64,000 nt of DNA from Kineothrix sp. MB12-C1 (GTDB taxonomy: Bacteria; Bacillota; Clostridia; Lachnospirales; Lachnospiraceae), in assembly GCF_030863805.1 (NCBI RefSeq), contig NZ_CP132957.1, positions 3,871,491 through 3,935,490 on the forward strand. Reading direction: 5' to 3'. How positions within the stretch are numbered: the first letter of the stretch is position 1; each line of letters starts with the position of its first letter. The position numbers and the translations under genes are program-made. The notes beneath the pieces were generated by a model. The model worked only from the letters and a program-made list of their open reading frames with translations. It did not search any database and was not told the origin of the DNA. This document shows positions 17,704-26,967 of the stretch, piece by piece.

Positions 17704-17940
17704 GAAAATCTTAATTAATTTCCTCTATATCCCTTAAATATTATATGATTAGATAAAGACAACTATATATTAGTGATTAAAAATCACTAATATATAGTTG
17801 CCTCCAGTGGATGCACACTCGCACGAAGTAGTATTTTGTCGCAAAGCGACCGTGCTCGGTGCAGACGGCGAATTAATCGCCGTCTATATATTACTCAACA
17901 GTTACAATAACGGTAAGGAAGGATACGGTAAGGTAAGCAT
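17704..17940. other. Hairpin-rich spacer before the two-component system
   Basis: This 237-base spacer contains no credible gene. It holds a perfect 19-bp inverted repeat with a 3-base loop (17760-17778 with 17782-17800). Next come nested stems in 17813-17862 (TGCAC/GTGCA outside, GCACG/CGTGC, then GTCGC-AAA-GCGAC). A further stem follows around 17864-17884 (GACGGCGA/TCGCCGTC). A lone CAACAGTTAC half-site lies at 17896-17905. No T tract follows the first palindrome. Confidence 0.7.
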
Positions 17941-18645
17941 ATGGCGAATATACTCGTATGTGACGATGACAAAGAAATTGTGGATGCAATTGAAATATAC
18001 CTGCTTCAGGAAGGTTATCAGGTATTGAAGGCCTATGATGGAGAGCAGGCAATCCATATGTTGAGAGAGCATAACGTTCATTTGCTCATTATTGATATTA
18101 TGATGCCGAAGCTGGATGGTATTCATGCGACTTTGAAGATAAGGGAATATAACAGCCTTCCCATCATTATTTTATCTGCAAAATCAGAGGATGCAGACAA
18201 GATCCTTGGGCTCAATATCGGTGCGGATGACTATGTTACAAAGCCTTTTAACCCGTTGGAACTTGTGGCAAGAGTGAAGTCTAACCTGCGCCGCTATACT
18301 ACACTCGGTAATTTAAATAAAGAAAATAATGAGCTGTTTCGTGCAGGTGGCCTATGTATTAACGACGATACGAAAGAAGTGACGGTGGATGGGGAAATCG
18401 TGAAACTGACCCCCATAGAATACAATATTTTGCTGCTTCTTGTAAAAAATCAGGGCAGGGTATTTTCGATCGACCAGATTTATGAAAGTATATGGAATGA
18501 AGAGGCGATAGGTGCGGATAACACAGTGGCTGTCCATATCAGACATATCCGGGAAAAAATAGAAATCAATCCGAAGGAACCCCGCTATCTGAAAGTAGTA
18601 TGGGGCGTCGGATATAAAGTCGAGAAGCAGTCAGATGGATTATGA
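17941..18645 (+). CDS. OmpR/PhoB family response regulator
   Basis: The 234 residues contain a receiver domain (acidic CDDDKE, phospho-acceptor Asp in LLIIDIMMPKLDG near residue 53, TKPFNPLELVARV with the conserved Lys) and a C-terminal winged-helix DNA-binding domain (LTPIEYNILLLLVKNQGRVFSIDQIYESIW, then NTVAVHIRHIREKIE). It is paired with the histidine kinase directly downstream, which overlaps it by 11 bases. The regulon cannot be deduced. Confidence 0.95.
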   Translation: MANILVCDDDKEIVDAIEIYLLQEGYQVLKAYDGEQAIHMLREHNVHLLIIDIMMPKLDGIHATLKIREYNSLPIIILSAKSEDADKILGLNIGADDYVTKPFNPLELVARVKSNLRRYTTLGNLNKENNELFRAGGLCINDDTKEVTVDGEIVKLTPIEYNILLLLVKNQGRVFSIDQIYESIWNEEAIGADNTVAVHIRHIREKIEINPKEPRYLKVVWGVGYKVEKQSDGL

Positions 18646-21169
18646 GAAAGGTATGGTTGTTCGAATGAAAAAAAGGATACCGGGAAAAAAGTTAAAAGGT
18701 TTTCTCCATATATTACAACATATTCTGATTGTCTTGGCAGCGGTTGTTATCTTAATTGTTATGACAGGATCGAGCGTTATGATAAAGGGTGTGGATGGCA
18801 ATTACAGCTACAGTATGGATGCGGATGAAAAGGGAAATGTATACGAAGAATCCTTTTTATTCAATCATATCTTCGGCAGGGGAATTGCGGATGTGGCACG
18901 TATGGTTGCCGTTCGAAGCCAGATGGAAACGGAAGGCAAGTTTGATGGGAAGAAGCCGATCGATGTGGCTACTTTTTTCTATCGATTCGAAGGTGTTCCG
19001 AGTCAATATATTACAGCGAAATACCATCTGGAAGATTTGATTAAGTGGGGGCAGTATGGAGTAGAGAAGAGTGAGGAATGGCTTACCGGTCAGGAAGCAG
19101 ATCAATTCTTGAACCGAATGACTACTTATACTCATATTAATGACAACAGAGGAGATCTCCAGGGGCATATTATTACGCCTTTTAATTCTAATATCGAAGA
19201 GAACACAGAGGTATACAGCGTGTCGGCCAATGGATTGGAGGATAGTGAATCCTTCTACAGAGATGATGTTATGGCAACAATTCTTATGAATCGCTATAAG
19301 ACGACAGAAGGGAAGAATATCGAAGAGTATACCGGTACATGGAACGATTATTATGAACTGTGTGAATATGTGGAAGCGACAGCAATCGGTCTTAAGGATA
19401 ATTATGAGGAATATTTAAAATATAAAGAATTCTATGATTTGAAGAATTCTAATCTCAGATATTATATTATCAAGACCATTGGAGAGCGGCAGGAAATTTA
19501 TACGAATCTGGAAGTCTCCGGGTTGTCGGAAAAGGCAGTGACGGAAGAGTTCAAACGATATGGAAAATATCTTTATTTCAACCCGGCTGATATGAAATAT
19601 ACGACGGACACCCTTGTCAAAGAAGAGACCGTACGCCATATATTCAACTCTTACGAATACGCCTATCCTGAAACGATAAAAGTATGGGTCGGTGTGGATG
19701 TTTCCTATCCGGCTTCGGATGTCTATACGCAGGGGATGAGTGGATATGCAAGTTATATTCCATACTATTGGCAGTTGATTGGACTTGCCGCAGCAGCTCT
19801 TTTGCTTTATCTTCTTTTATTCCTTTATCTAACAGTGGTGGAAGGCCGGGAGAGAGACGAAGAGGGGAATCTGACCATCCGTCTGCAGAAGATAGATTTA
19901 TTGCCGACAGAGCTTTCAGTAATTGGAACGACCGTTTTAATCGGGGGTATTATTATAGCTCTTACCTATGTGTATGATTCTATGTCCTTCGAATATTATT
20001 ATACGACGTGGTTTAAGGTGGCAGCAGGCGCCATAGTCCTTATTTGTGAGCTTCTGTTCGCAGAGTTTTATTATAGTATGGTACGTAGGCTGAAAGCGGA
20101 TAATCTCTGGAAGGAAAGTCTTACCTGCAAAGGAATAAGGACAGGAAGAAAAGCCGTATGGAACGTATATGACAATGGAACCGTTATTATGAAAACATGG
20201 GTTCCTTATATCGTTTTTCTTTTGCTGAACCTTGGGCTCGTTCTTCTGGGACTGAAAGGAATTATTATTGCATGTATGATAGACATTGCTTTTGGGACAC
20301 TTATTTATCTCAATGCGAAGAATAGACAGCATATTGTGATGGCCATTGAGAAGATAAGGGAAGGTGATTTATCGTTTAAGGTGAAGGAAGAGGGGCTCCA
20401 TGGAGACAATCTTGTGTTAGCTCAGGCGGTGAATAACATCGGAGAGGGTATACGGACGGCCGTTGAGACGAGTATGAAGGATGAACGGCTGAAAGCAGAT
20501 TTGATTACAAATGTATCTCATGATATTAAGACTCCCCTTACTTCCATTATCAATTATGTGGATCTGATCAGACGGGAGAATATAGAAAATGAAAAGGTGA
20601 AGGGATATGTGGAAGTTCTGGATGCCAAATCCCAAAGGTTAAAGCAACTGACCGATGATTTGGTGGAAGCTTCGAAGATTTCTTCCGGGAATATTTCTTT
20701 GGAATGGGAGAAAATTAACCTGATAGAACTGGTGAACCAGACAATAGGTGAATTTTCTGATAAATTCAAGCAAAAAGGTCTGACCCCCATCTTAAATACA
20801 CCTGGCAATACGATGTACATCGAAGCGGATAGCCGCCGGATATGGCGTGTGGTGGAAAATTTATTGAATAATATTTTCAAGTATGCGTTAGAAGGTACTC
20901 GTATTTATATGGACATAACGGAAAAAGTGGGAGAAGACGGCAAGAAATATGTAGAATTTGCTATTAAGAATATTTCTGCACAGCCCTTGAATGTAAATGC
21001 CGACGAGCTGACCGAGCGGTTTATACGCGGAGACGTAGCAAGAAGCACGGAAGGAAGCGGTCTTGGCTTATCTATAGCGAAGAATCTGACGCAGGCTCAG
21101 AATGGAAGATTTGAAATTCAATTGGATGGTGATCTATTCAAGGTCATTTTAACTTTTCCTTTGTTATAA
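18635..21169 (+). CDS. Sensor histidine kinase, multi-pass membrane protein
   Basis: The 844 residues begin with a membrane segment around 27-48 (ILIVLAAVVILIVMTGSSVMI). An extracytoplasmic region of about 320 residues follows, then at least five further hydrophobic segments between about 370 and 560. A HAMP-like linker leads to HisKA with the phospho-His in NVSHDIKTPLTSIINYVDL (near residue 629) and an ATPase domain (N box ENLLNNIFKYAL, G2 EGSGLGLSIAKNL). The usual DxGxG G1 box is replaced by FAIKNISAQPL. ATGs at 18635, 18653 and 18665 are possible starts. It forms an operon with the regulator. Confidence 0.93.
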   Translation: MDYEKGMVVRMKKRIPGKKLKGFLHILQHILIVLAAVVILIVMTGSSVMIKGVDGNYSYSMDADEKGNVYEESFLFNHIFGRGIADVARMVAVRSQMETEGKFDGKKPIDVATFFYRFEGVPSQYITAKYHLEDLIKWGQYGVEKSEEWLTGQEADQFLNRMTTYTHINDNRGDLQGHIITPFNSNIEENTEVYSVSANGLEDSESFYRDDVMATILMNRYKTTEGKNIEEYTGTWNDYYELCEYVEATAIGLKDNYEEYLKYKEFYDLKNSNLRYYIIKTIGERQEIYTNLEVSGLSEKAVTEEFKRYGKYLYFNPADMKYTTDTLVKEETVRHIFNSYEYAYPETIKVWVGVDVSYPASDVYTQGMSGYASYIPYYWQLIGLAAAALLLYLLLFLYLTVVEGRERDEEGNLTIRLQKIDLLPTELSVIGTTVLIGGIIIALTYVYDSMSFEYYYTTWFKVAAGAIVLICELLFAEFYYSMVRRLKADNLWKESLTCKGIRTGRKAVWNVYDNGTVIMKTWVPYIVFLLLNLGLVLLGLKGIIIACMIDIAFGTLIYLNAKNRQHIVMAIEKIREGDLSFKVKEEGLHGDNLVLAQAVNNIGEGIRTAVETSMKDERLKADLITNVSHDIKTPLTSIINYVDLIRRENIENEKVKGYVEVLDAKSQRLKQLTDDLVEASKISSGNISLEWEKINLIELVNQTIGEFSDKFKQKGLTPILNTPGNTMYIEADSRRIWRVVENLLNNIFKYALEGTRIYMDITEKVGEDGKKYVEFAIKNISAQPLNVNADELTERFIRGDVARSTEGSGLGLSIAKNLTQAQNGRFEIQLDGDLFKVILTFPLL

Positions 21170-21172
21170 AAG

Positions 21173-21217
21173 AAAAACCGTAGCTTTAAGATAATAATTC
21201 TTAGAGCTACGGTTTTT
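21173..21217. terminator. Bidirectional terminator between the kinase gene and prs
   Basis: AAAAACCGTAGCT (21173-21185) pairs with AGCTACGGTTTTT (21205-21217). A and T runs on both sides allow it to end both convergent genes. Confidence 0.9.
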
Positions 21218-21224
21218 TATAAGA

Positions 21225-22415
21225 TTATTCTAAAAATATATCTTCACGGTTATTATATTTGGAGAGCACTTCGTGAATCTTTTCTGTCGGAGTGTGTACA
21301 TTAGACATAGAAGAGTCGTGATTCATGAAATCGATGATAGATGCCAGGAACTTACTCATATCCGCTTCCACATAATAAGGACGTTCCTTAAGCTCCGGAA
21401 TCTGGTAAGTAAGGTTAGTAGTAACCACTCGGTCGAAATAGCATTTCTCATAGGCTTCATCGAAAGCCTGTAGGCCATCGGTGAACAATCCGAAGGTACA
21501 ACAGATGAATACTCGTTTGGCATTCATTTCCTTTAACTGTCGGGCAGTATCGATCATACTTCCGCCGGAGGAAATCATATCATCGATGATAATAACGTCT
21601 TTACCATCGATATTCTCTCCCAGAAATTCATGAGCGACGATAGGATTCTTGCCATTGACAATGGTGGAGTAGTCACGACGCTTGTAGAACATACCGGTAT
21701 CGATGCCGAGAACATTGGCGAAATATACAGCGCGGTCGAGAGCACCCTCATCAGGGCTTATAACGATCGTATGATATTTATCGATAATTAAATCTTCCTC
21801 GGTACGAAGCAGCGCCCGGATAAACTGATAAGGAGGAATAAAGTTATCGAAGCCGGACAAGGGAGCAGCATTTTGCACTCGGGGATCATGAGCGTCGAAG
21901 GTAAGAAAATTAGATACTCCCATATCGGACAGTTCCTTGATCGCATAAGCGCAATCGAGAGATTCCCGGCCTGTCCTTTTGTGCTGTCTGCCTTCATAAA
22001 GAAAGGGCATGATAACATTGATTCGGCGGGCTTTTCCATTCGCAGCGGAAATAAGTCTTTTTAAATCCTGATAATGATCATCGGGAGACTTATGATTGAT
22101 ATATCCATTCATTCTATAGGTAATACTATGATTGCAGACGTCTGTCATAATAAACAAATCTTTGCCTCGGATGGAATCGCTCAAGACAGCCTTGCCTTCG
22201 CCTGTGCCAAAACGAGGGCAGATGGCGCTGGCCAAATAATTATCCTCTACATATCCTTGAAAAGCGGGATCAGTTTTTGCGATATTATTTACACTTTGAC
22301 GAAATTCCACGAGATAGCGGTTAACCTGGTTGGCGAGTGGGGCAGCAGAATCCGCCGCCAGAATTTTTAAAGGAGCGACCGGAATGGCCGCTTCTAGTTC
22401 ACTTAAGTTAGGCAT
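21225..22415 (-). CDS. prs: Ribose-phosphate pyrophosphokinase
   Basis: Makes PRPP from ribose 5-phosphate and ATP for nucleotide, His and Trp synthesis. The 396 residues are longer than the usual 310-320. The PRPP-binding loop VIIIDDMISSGGSMIDTARQL is intact. The pyrophosphate-region NVIMPFLYEGRQHKRTGRESL and the FDAHDPRVQN segment are present. The N-terminus AADSAAPLANQVNRYL differs from the classical form, fitting the longer clostridial variant. The ATG at 22415 has GGAGGT upstream; a TTG at 22427 is in frame but overlaps that site. Confidence 0.92.
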   Translation of the reverse strand: MPNLSELEAAIPVAPLKILAADSAAPLANQVNRYLVEFRQSVNNIAKTDPAFQGYVEDNYLASAICPRFGTGEGKAVLSDSIRGKDLFIMTDVCNHSITYRMNGYINHKSPDDHYQDLKRLISAANGKARRINVIMPFLYEGRQHKRTGRESLDCAYAIKELSDMGVSNFLTFDAHDPRVQNAAPLSGFDNFIPPYQFIRALLRTEEDLIIDKYHTIVISPDEGALDRAVYFANVLGIDTGMFYKRRDYSTIVNGKNPIVAHEFLGENIDGKDVIIIDDMISSGGSMIDTARQLKEMNAKRVFICCTFGLFTDGLQAFDEAYEKCYFDRVVTTNLTYQIPELKERPYYVEADMSKFLASIIDFMNHDSSMSNVHTPTEKIHEVLSKYNNREDIFLE

Positions 22416-22458
22416 GATGACCTCCAATTGTACTTTGATAAAAATAATCCTACCCTAT

Positions 22459-22487
22459 TTTATAGCATTACGGTAGTGACACGTCAA
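22459..22487 (-). promoter_or_regulatory. Sigma-A promoter of prs
   Basis: On the minus strand TTGACG (22487-22482), a 17-base spacer and TATAAA (22464-22459): five of six in both boxes. The -35 abuts the -35 of the divergent promoter. Confidence 0.75.
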
Positions 22488-22504
22488 GGAAATTCTAGTA
22501 GAAT
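22476..22504 (+). promoter_or_regulatory. Sigma-A promoter of the DUF512 gene
   Basis: GTGACA (22476-22481), 17 bases and TAGAAT (22499-22504): five of six in both boxes. It is arranged back to back with the prs promoter. Confidence 0.75.
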
Positions 22505-22547
22505 AAAAGATAAAGGTTGCTATTCAGCCATCGAAGGAGTAGAGAGG

Positions 22548-23876
22548 ATGAAAGAAAATAAACATATAGTAAAGAGCGTTCTTGCAGGAAGTATTGCACA
22601 GGAATTGGAGATAGAGCCGGGGGACGAGTTGCTTGAAATAAATGGAGAGAAGATTACGGATATCTTCGATTATCAATATCTCATCCAGGATGAGTATATC
22701 GAAGTGCTTGTGAAGAAGTTAAGCGGAGAGGAATGGCTGCTTGAAATCGATAAGGAATATGAAGAAGAACTTGGCGTTGAATTCGAGAATGGATTGATGG
22801 ATGATTACCGGTCTTGTACCAATAAGTGTATCTTCTGTTTTATCGATCAGATGCCCGAAGGAATGAGAGAGACCTTATATTTCAAAGATGATGATTCCCG
22901 GCTTTCTTTTTTACAAGGTAATTATGTGACATTGACGAATATGTCGGAGCACGATATAGATAGAATTATCAAATATCACCTGTCACCGATCAATATCTCC
23001 TTCCAGACGACGAATCCGGAGCTTCGATGCAAGATGCTCCATAATCGTTTTGCGGGAGAAGCGCTTAAGAAGGTGGATATTCTCTATGAAGCAGGGATTA
23101 CGATGAATGGTCAAATCGTTCTGTGTAAAGGGGTGAATGACAGGCAGGAGCTGGAGAGAAGCATTTCTGACTTGACGAAGTATCTGCCTTATTTGGAAAG
23201 TGTATCCATTGTACCGGTTGGACTTTCCAAATTCAGAGATGGACTATTCCCCTTGGAACCGTTCACAAAAGAGGATGCGCGGGAAGTAATTGAACTGGTG
23301 CGTAAATGGCAGGATAAAATATATCCCGAGTATGGCTTTCACTTCATTCATGCCAGCGATGAATGGTACATTCTGGCAGAGGAGGATTTGCCGCAAGTAC
23401 CATGTTATGATGGTTATCTGCAACTGGAAAATGGTGTGGGAATGCTGCGGCTTCTTTTGACAGAATTCTATGAAGCGCTGGATGAAGAGAGACGCAAAGG
23501 AATAAACAGAGATAAGAAGCAAAAAATATCATTAGCTACAGGGCTTTTGGCATATCCTTACATTAAGGAAATGGCAGCAGCAGTAGTCGATCTTTATCCC
23601 AATCTGACGGCTAACGTATATCCGATTACAAATGAGTTCTTTGGAGAAAGAATAACCGTTTCCGGCCTTTTGACGGGGCAGGATATTAGCCGGCAATTAG
23701 CAGGGAAGGAACTGGGGGAGAGACTGCTTTTGCCACAGAATGTTTTGCGGAGCGGTGAAACTGTATTTTTAGATGATATGACGGTGGCGGACTTGGAAAA
23801 GGCTTTACAAGTAAAGGTAGATATTGTAAAATCAAGCGGACGCGATTTAATAGATACTATAATTAAAGTGAGTTAG
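22548..23876 (+). CDS. DUF512 protein: PDZ-like domain plus radical SAM-like domain
   Basis: The 442 residues start with a PDZ-like domain (IVKSVLAGSIAQELEIEPGDELLEING). A radical SAM-like barrel follows with the cluster motif CTNKCIFC in YRSCTNKCIFCFIDQMPEG, then the C-terminal DUF512 region (ITVSGLLTGQDISRQLAGKELGERLLLP). Such proteins are commonly located next to der, as here. The reaction is not known. ATG 22548 has AAGGAG upstream; the frame opens at 22428 but those codons cover the promoter. Confidence 0.9.
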   Translation: MKENKHIVKSVLAGSIAQELEIEPGDELLEINGEKITDIFDYQYLIQDEYIEVLVKKLSGEEWLLEIDKEYEEELGVEFENGLMDDYRSCTNKCIFCFIDQMPEGMRETLYFKDDDSRLSFLQGNYVTLTNMSEHDIDRIIKYHLSPINISFQTTNPELRCKMLHNRFAGEALKKVDILYEAGITMNGQIVLCKGVNDRQELERSISDLTKYLPYLESVSIVPVGLSKFRDGLFPLEPFTKEDAREVIELVRKWQDKIYPEYGFHFIHASDEWYILAEEDLPQVPCYDGYLQLENGVGMLRLLLTEFYEALDEERRKGINRDKKQKISLATGLLAYPYIKEMAAAVVDLYPNLTANVYPITNEFFGERITVSGLLTGQDISRQLAGKELGERLLLPQNVLRSGETVFLDDMTVADLEKALQVKVDIVKSSGRDLIDTIIKVS

Positions 23877-23888
23877 AACGGAGTAAGA

Positions 23889-25226
23889 ATGGGAAAGAGA
23901 AAAACCAAACCGATCGTAGCGGTGGTAGGACGGCCGAATGTAGGAAAGTCTACGCTGTTTAATGCATTGGCAGGAGAGATGATATCAATTGTAAAAGATA
24001 CACCGGGCATTACCCGGGACAGAATATATGCAGATGTGTCATGGCTGGACATGTCATTTACTTTGATCGATACAGGCGGTATTGAGCCGGACAGTAAGGA
24101 CATTATTTTATCCCAAATGAGAGAGCAGGCGCAGATCGCTATCGATACTGCCGATGTGATCCTTTTTATGGTGGATGTAAGACAAGGACTTGTAGATGCG
24201 GATTCTAAGGTGGCGGATATGTTGCGTCGTTCTCAGAAGCCGGTAATTCTTGTCGTGAATAAAGTAGATCATGTGAATAAGTATATGGCAGATGTATACG
24301 AGTTCTATAATTTGGGAATCGGCGATCCCCATCCTATTTCTGCGGCAAATCGTACAGGAATCGGCGATATGCTCGATGTAGTAACTTCTTATTTCGACAA
24401 GACAGCGTCGGAGGAAGAAGAGGATGAACGTATTAAGATAGCAATTATCGGAAAGCCTAATGTGGGAAAATCTTCTATTATTAATAGACTAATAGGCGAG
24501 AACCGTCTAATTGTGTCGGATATCGCAGGAACGACACGGGATGCCATCGATACAGATATTCGATATAACGGCAAAGATTATGTTTTTATCGATACTGCAG
24601 GACTTCGAAGAAAAAACAAAATAAAAGAAGAATTGGAACGTTACATGATCGTTCGTACGGTCAGCGCGGTAGAACGTGCGGATATTGCCGTACTTGTTAT
24701 CGATGCAGAGGAAGGCGTTACAGAGCAGGATGCGAAGATTGTAGGTATTGCCCACGAGAGGGGAAAAGCAATTATCATCGCTGTAAACAAATGGGATGTG
24801 ATTGAGAAGGATAATAAGACAGTCAATAAATTCTCCAATAAGGTAAGAGAGGTCTTGTCCTTTATCCCGTATGCAGAAATTATCTTTATTTCAGCGGTAA
24901 CAGGGCAGAGACTTCCTAAACTATATGAGATGATAGATATTGTGAATGAAAATCATTCTCTTCGTGTATCTACTGGTGTATTGAACGAAATTATGTCGGA
25001 AGCCGTGGCATTGCAACAGCCGCCATCGGATAAAGGAAAGCGCTTGCGCTTGTATTATATTACCCAGGTATCGGTAAAGCCTCCTACTTTCGTGATCTTT
25101 GTAAATGATAAGGAATTGATGCATTTTTCCTATACGCGTTATATTGAGAATAAAATAAGGGAAGCATTTGGCTTTAAAGGCACTCCCTTAAAGTTTATTA
25201 TTCGGGAAAGAAAGGAAAAAGAATAA
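23889..25226 (+). CDS. der: Ribosome biogenesis GTPase Der (EngA)
   Basis: Double-GTPase protein required for 50S assembly. The 445 residues show two G domains in tandem: G1 VVGRPNVGKSTLFNALAG with DTPGITRDRIYADV near the start, and IIGKPNVGKSSIINRLIGE with DIAGTTRDAIDT near residue 180. NKVDH and NKWDV are the two G4 motifs. A C-terminal KH-like domain ends at the basic tail LKFIIRERKEKE. Confidence 0.97.
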   Translation: MGKRKTKPIVAVVGRPNVGKSTLFNALAGEMISIVKDTPGITRDRIYADVSWLDMSFTLIDTGGIEPDSKDIILSQMREQAQIAIDTADVILFMVDVRQGLVDADSKVADMLRRSQKPVILVVNKVDHVNKYMADVYEFYNLGIGDPHPISAANRTGIGDMLDVVTSYFDKTASEEEEDERIKIAIIGKPNVGKSSIINRLIGENRLIVSDIAGTTRDAIDTDIRYNGKDYVFIDTAGLRRKNKIKEELERYMIVRTVSAVERADIAVLVIDAEEGVTEQDAKIVGIAHERGKAIIIAVNKWDVIEKDNKTVNKFSNKVREVLSFIPYAEIIFISAVTGQRLPKLYEMIDIVNENHSLRVSTGVLNEIMSEAVALQQPPSDKGKRLRLYYITQVSVKPPTFVIFVNDKELMHFSYTRYIENKIREAFGFKGTPLKFIIRERKEKE

Positions 25227-25227
25227 A

Positions 25228-25878
25228 GTGGAACGTATTATATGTTTGGCAATCGGATATGCGCTGGGGCTATTTCAAACAGCTTATATTTACGGTAAGT
25301 TAAAGGGAATCGATATCAGACAGCATGGCAGCGGGAATGCGGGAACGACCAATACACTAAGGGTACTTGGAACGAAGGCAGGTTTGATTGTTTTTGCCGG
25401 CGATGTATTGAAGTGTATTGTTGCTGTAATGATTTGCACCCTTTTATTTGAGAAGGCTTATCCGGATATGACTTATCTTCTTAAAATGTATGCGGCAGCA
25501 GGAGCTATACTTGGACATAACTTTCCTTTTTACTTGAATTTTAAAGGGGGTAAGGGCATTGCGGCTACAGCAGGCTTAATTTTATCCTTTCATCCCAACT
25601 TTTTAGTGGTAGGTGTTGTTATGTTCTTCGGTGCCTTTTTGCTGACCCATTATGTATCCTTGGGATCTTTGCTTGTTTATGCGGCATTTATGACTCAGAT
25701 TGTAGTATCGGGACAGCTCGGATTATTCGGTGAGATGAGCCAGTCGCTGCTTCTGGAAATGTATGCGATTGCTTTATTTTTGACAGCAATGGCATACTAT
25801 AAGCACAGAGAGAATATCGTGCGTCTGCTCAAAGGGGAAGAAAGAAAAACCTATCTGTTTAAAAAGGTGAAGTCATAG
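25228..25878 (+). CDS. plsY: Acyl-phosphate:glycerol-3-phosphate acyltransferase PlsY
   Basis: Membrane enzyme that makes lysophosphatidic acid from glycerol 3-phosphate and acyl phosphate. The 216 residues contain the conserved loops DIRQHGSGNAGTTNTLRVLG, GHNFPFYLNFKGGKGIAATAG and a third motif in the HYVSLGS area, with about five membrane segments. The start is GTG at 25228, one base after the der stop. gpsA, which makes its substrate, follows. Confidence 0.95.
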   Translation: MERIICLAIGYALGLFQTAYIYGKLKGIDIRQHGSGNAGTTNTLRVLGTKAGLIVFAGDVLKCIVAVMICTLLFEKAYPDMTYLLKMYAAAGAILGHNFPFYLNFKGGKGIAATAGLILSFHPNFLVVGVVMFFGAFLLTHYVSLGSLLVYAAFMTQIVVSGQLGLFGEMSQSLLLEMYAIALFLTAMAYYKHRENIVRLLKGEERKTYLFKKVKS

Positions 25879-25896
25879 CAGAAATATTGAAAAAAT

Positions 25897-25923
25897 GTAA
25901 CTGTGAGGATACTGAACAGTTAC
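25897..25923 (+). repeat. Dispersed hairpin repeat, copy upstream of gpsA
   Basis: GTAACTGT (25897-25904) and ACAGTTAC (25916-25923) surround GAGGATACTGA. The hairpin lies 27 bases before the gpsA start, between plsY and gpsA. Confidence 0.7.
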
Positions 25924-25950
25924 AAAAAAATAATGTTTGGAGGTAAAGAA

Positions 25951-26964
25951 ATGGCGAATGTAAGTATTATTGGTGCCGGAAGTTGGGGAACGGCTTTAGC
26001 AGCATTGCTTCATAAAAACGGACATAAGGTTACTGTATGGTCGATTGTGGAATCAGAAGTTGAGATGCTGAATAGGGAAAGAGAACATAAGGATAAGCTC
26101 CCGGGTGTGAAACTGCCGGAGGATATGATATTTACCACAGATCTTGCAGAGGCGGTAAAAGGGAAAGATGTACTCGTTCTTGCGGTACCTTCGCCTTATA
26201 CGAGAAGCACCTCACACATGTTAAAAGAATATGTGGAAGAAGGGCAGATTATCGTCAATGTAGCAAAAGGGATCGAAGAGGATACCCTTCTTACCTTATC
26301 CCAGATTATCGAAGAAGAGATTCCGCAGGCTTGTGTCTGCGTACTTTCCGGTCCCTCTCATGCAGAGGAGGTCGGCAAGGGAATCCCTACCACGATTGTT
26401 GTTGGCTCTCATAAGAAGGAAACAGCGGAATATTTACAGAACCTATTTATGAATGAGGTGTTCCGTGTATATATTAGTCCGGATGTACTCGGCATTGAGC
26501 TTGGAGCTGCGTTAAAGAATGTAGTGGCTCTTGCAGCAGGTATTGCAGATGGACTTGGATATGGAGATAATACGAAGGCGGCTCTTATTACGAGAGGAAT
26601 TACAGAAATCTCCAGACTTGGTATTGCTATGGGCGGCCGCTTTGAGACTTTCAGCGGTCTGACAGGAATCGGCGATTTGATTGTTACTTGTGCATCCATG
26701 CATTCGAGAAATAGAAGAGCCGGTATTTTGATTGGAAAAGGATATACGATGGAAGAGGCTATGAAGGAAGTGAAGATGGTCGTTGAAGGCGTGTATTCTG
26801 CAAAAGCGGCTATAAGTCTTGCGAAGAAGTACGATGTACAGCTTCCGATTATCGAACAGGTCAATCAGGTATTATTTGAAGGAAAGCCGGCGGATGCTGC
26901 AGTAAAAGAGCTGATGATAAGAGATAAGAAGCTGGAAAACTCTTCGCTGGAAGGGTGGGCGTAG
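25951..26964 (+). CDS. gpsA: Glycerol-3-phosphate dehydrogenase (NAD(P)+)
   Basis: Reduces dihydroxyacetone phosphate to sn-glycerol 3-phosphate for phospholipid synthesis. The 337 residues begin with the Rossmann motif VSIIGAGSWGTALAALL. NVAKGIEEDTL, LSGPSHAEEV, the catalytic Lys region ALKNVVALAAGIADGLG and SGLTGIGDLIVTC are all present. ATG 25951 follows TTGGAGG; the frame opens earlier at 25903 but through the repeat hairpin. Confidence 0.96.
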   Translation: MANVSIIGAGSWGTALAALLHKNGHKVTVWSIVESEVEMLNREREHKDKLPGVKLPEDMIFTTDLAEAVKGKDVLVLAVPSPYTRSTSHMLKEYVEEGQIIVNVAKGIEEDTLLTLSQIIEEEIPQACVCVLSGPSHAEEVGKGIPTTIVVGSHKKETAEYLQNLFMNEVFRVYISPDVLGIELGAALKNVVALAAGIADGLGYGDNTKAALITRGITEISRLGIAMGGRFETFSGLTGIGDLIVTCASMHSRNRRAGILIGKGYTMEEAMKEVKMVVEGVYSAKAAISLAKKYDVQLPIIEQVNQVLFEGKPADAAVKELMIRDKKLENSSLEGWA

Positions 26965-26967
26965 CAT

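Noticed and set aside
22428..22547. N-terminal extension of the DUF512 protein from a TTG
   Set aside because: It would cover the sigma-A promoter and has no ribosome site; ATG 22548 has a good one and gives the PDZ domain a normal start.
25903..25950. N-terminal extension of GpsA from a GTG
   Set aside because: It translates the repeat hairpin; ATG 25951 is preceded by GGAGG and begins the Rossmann fold directly.
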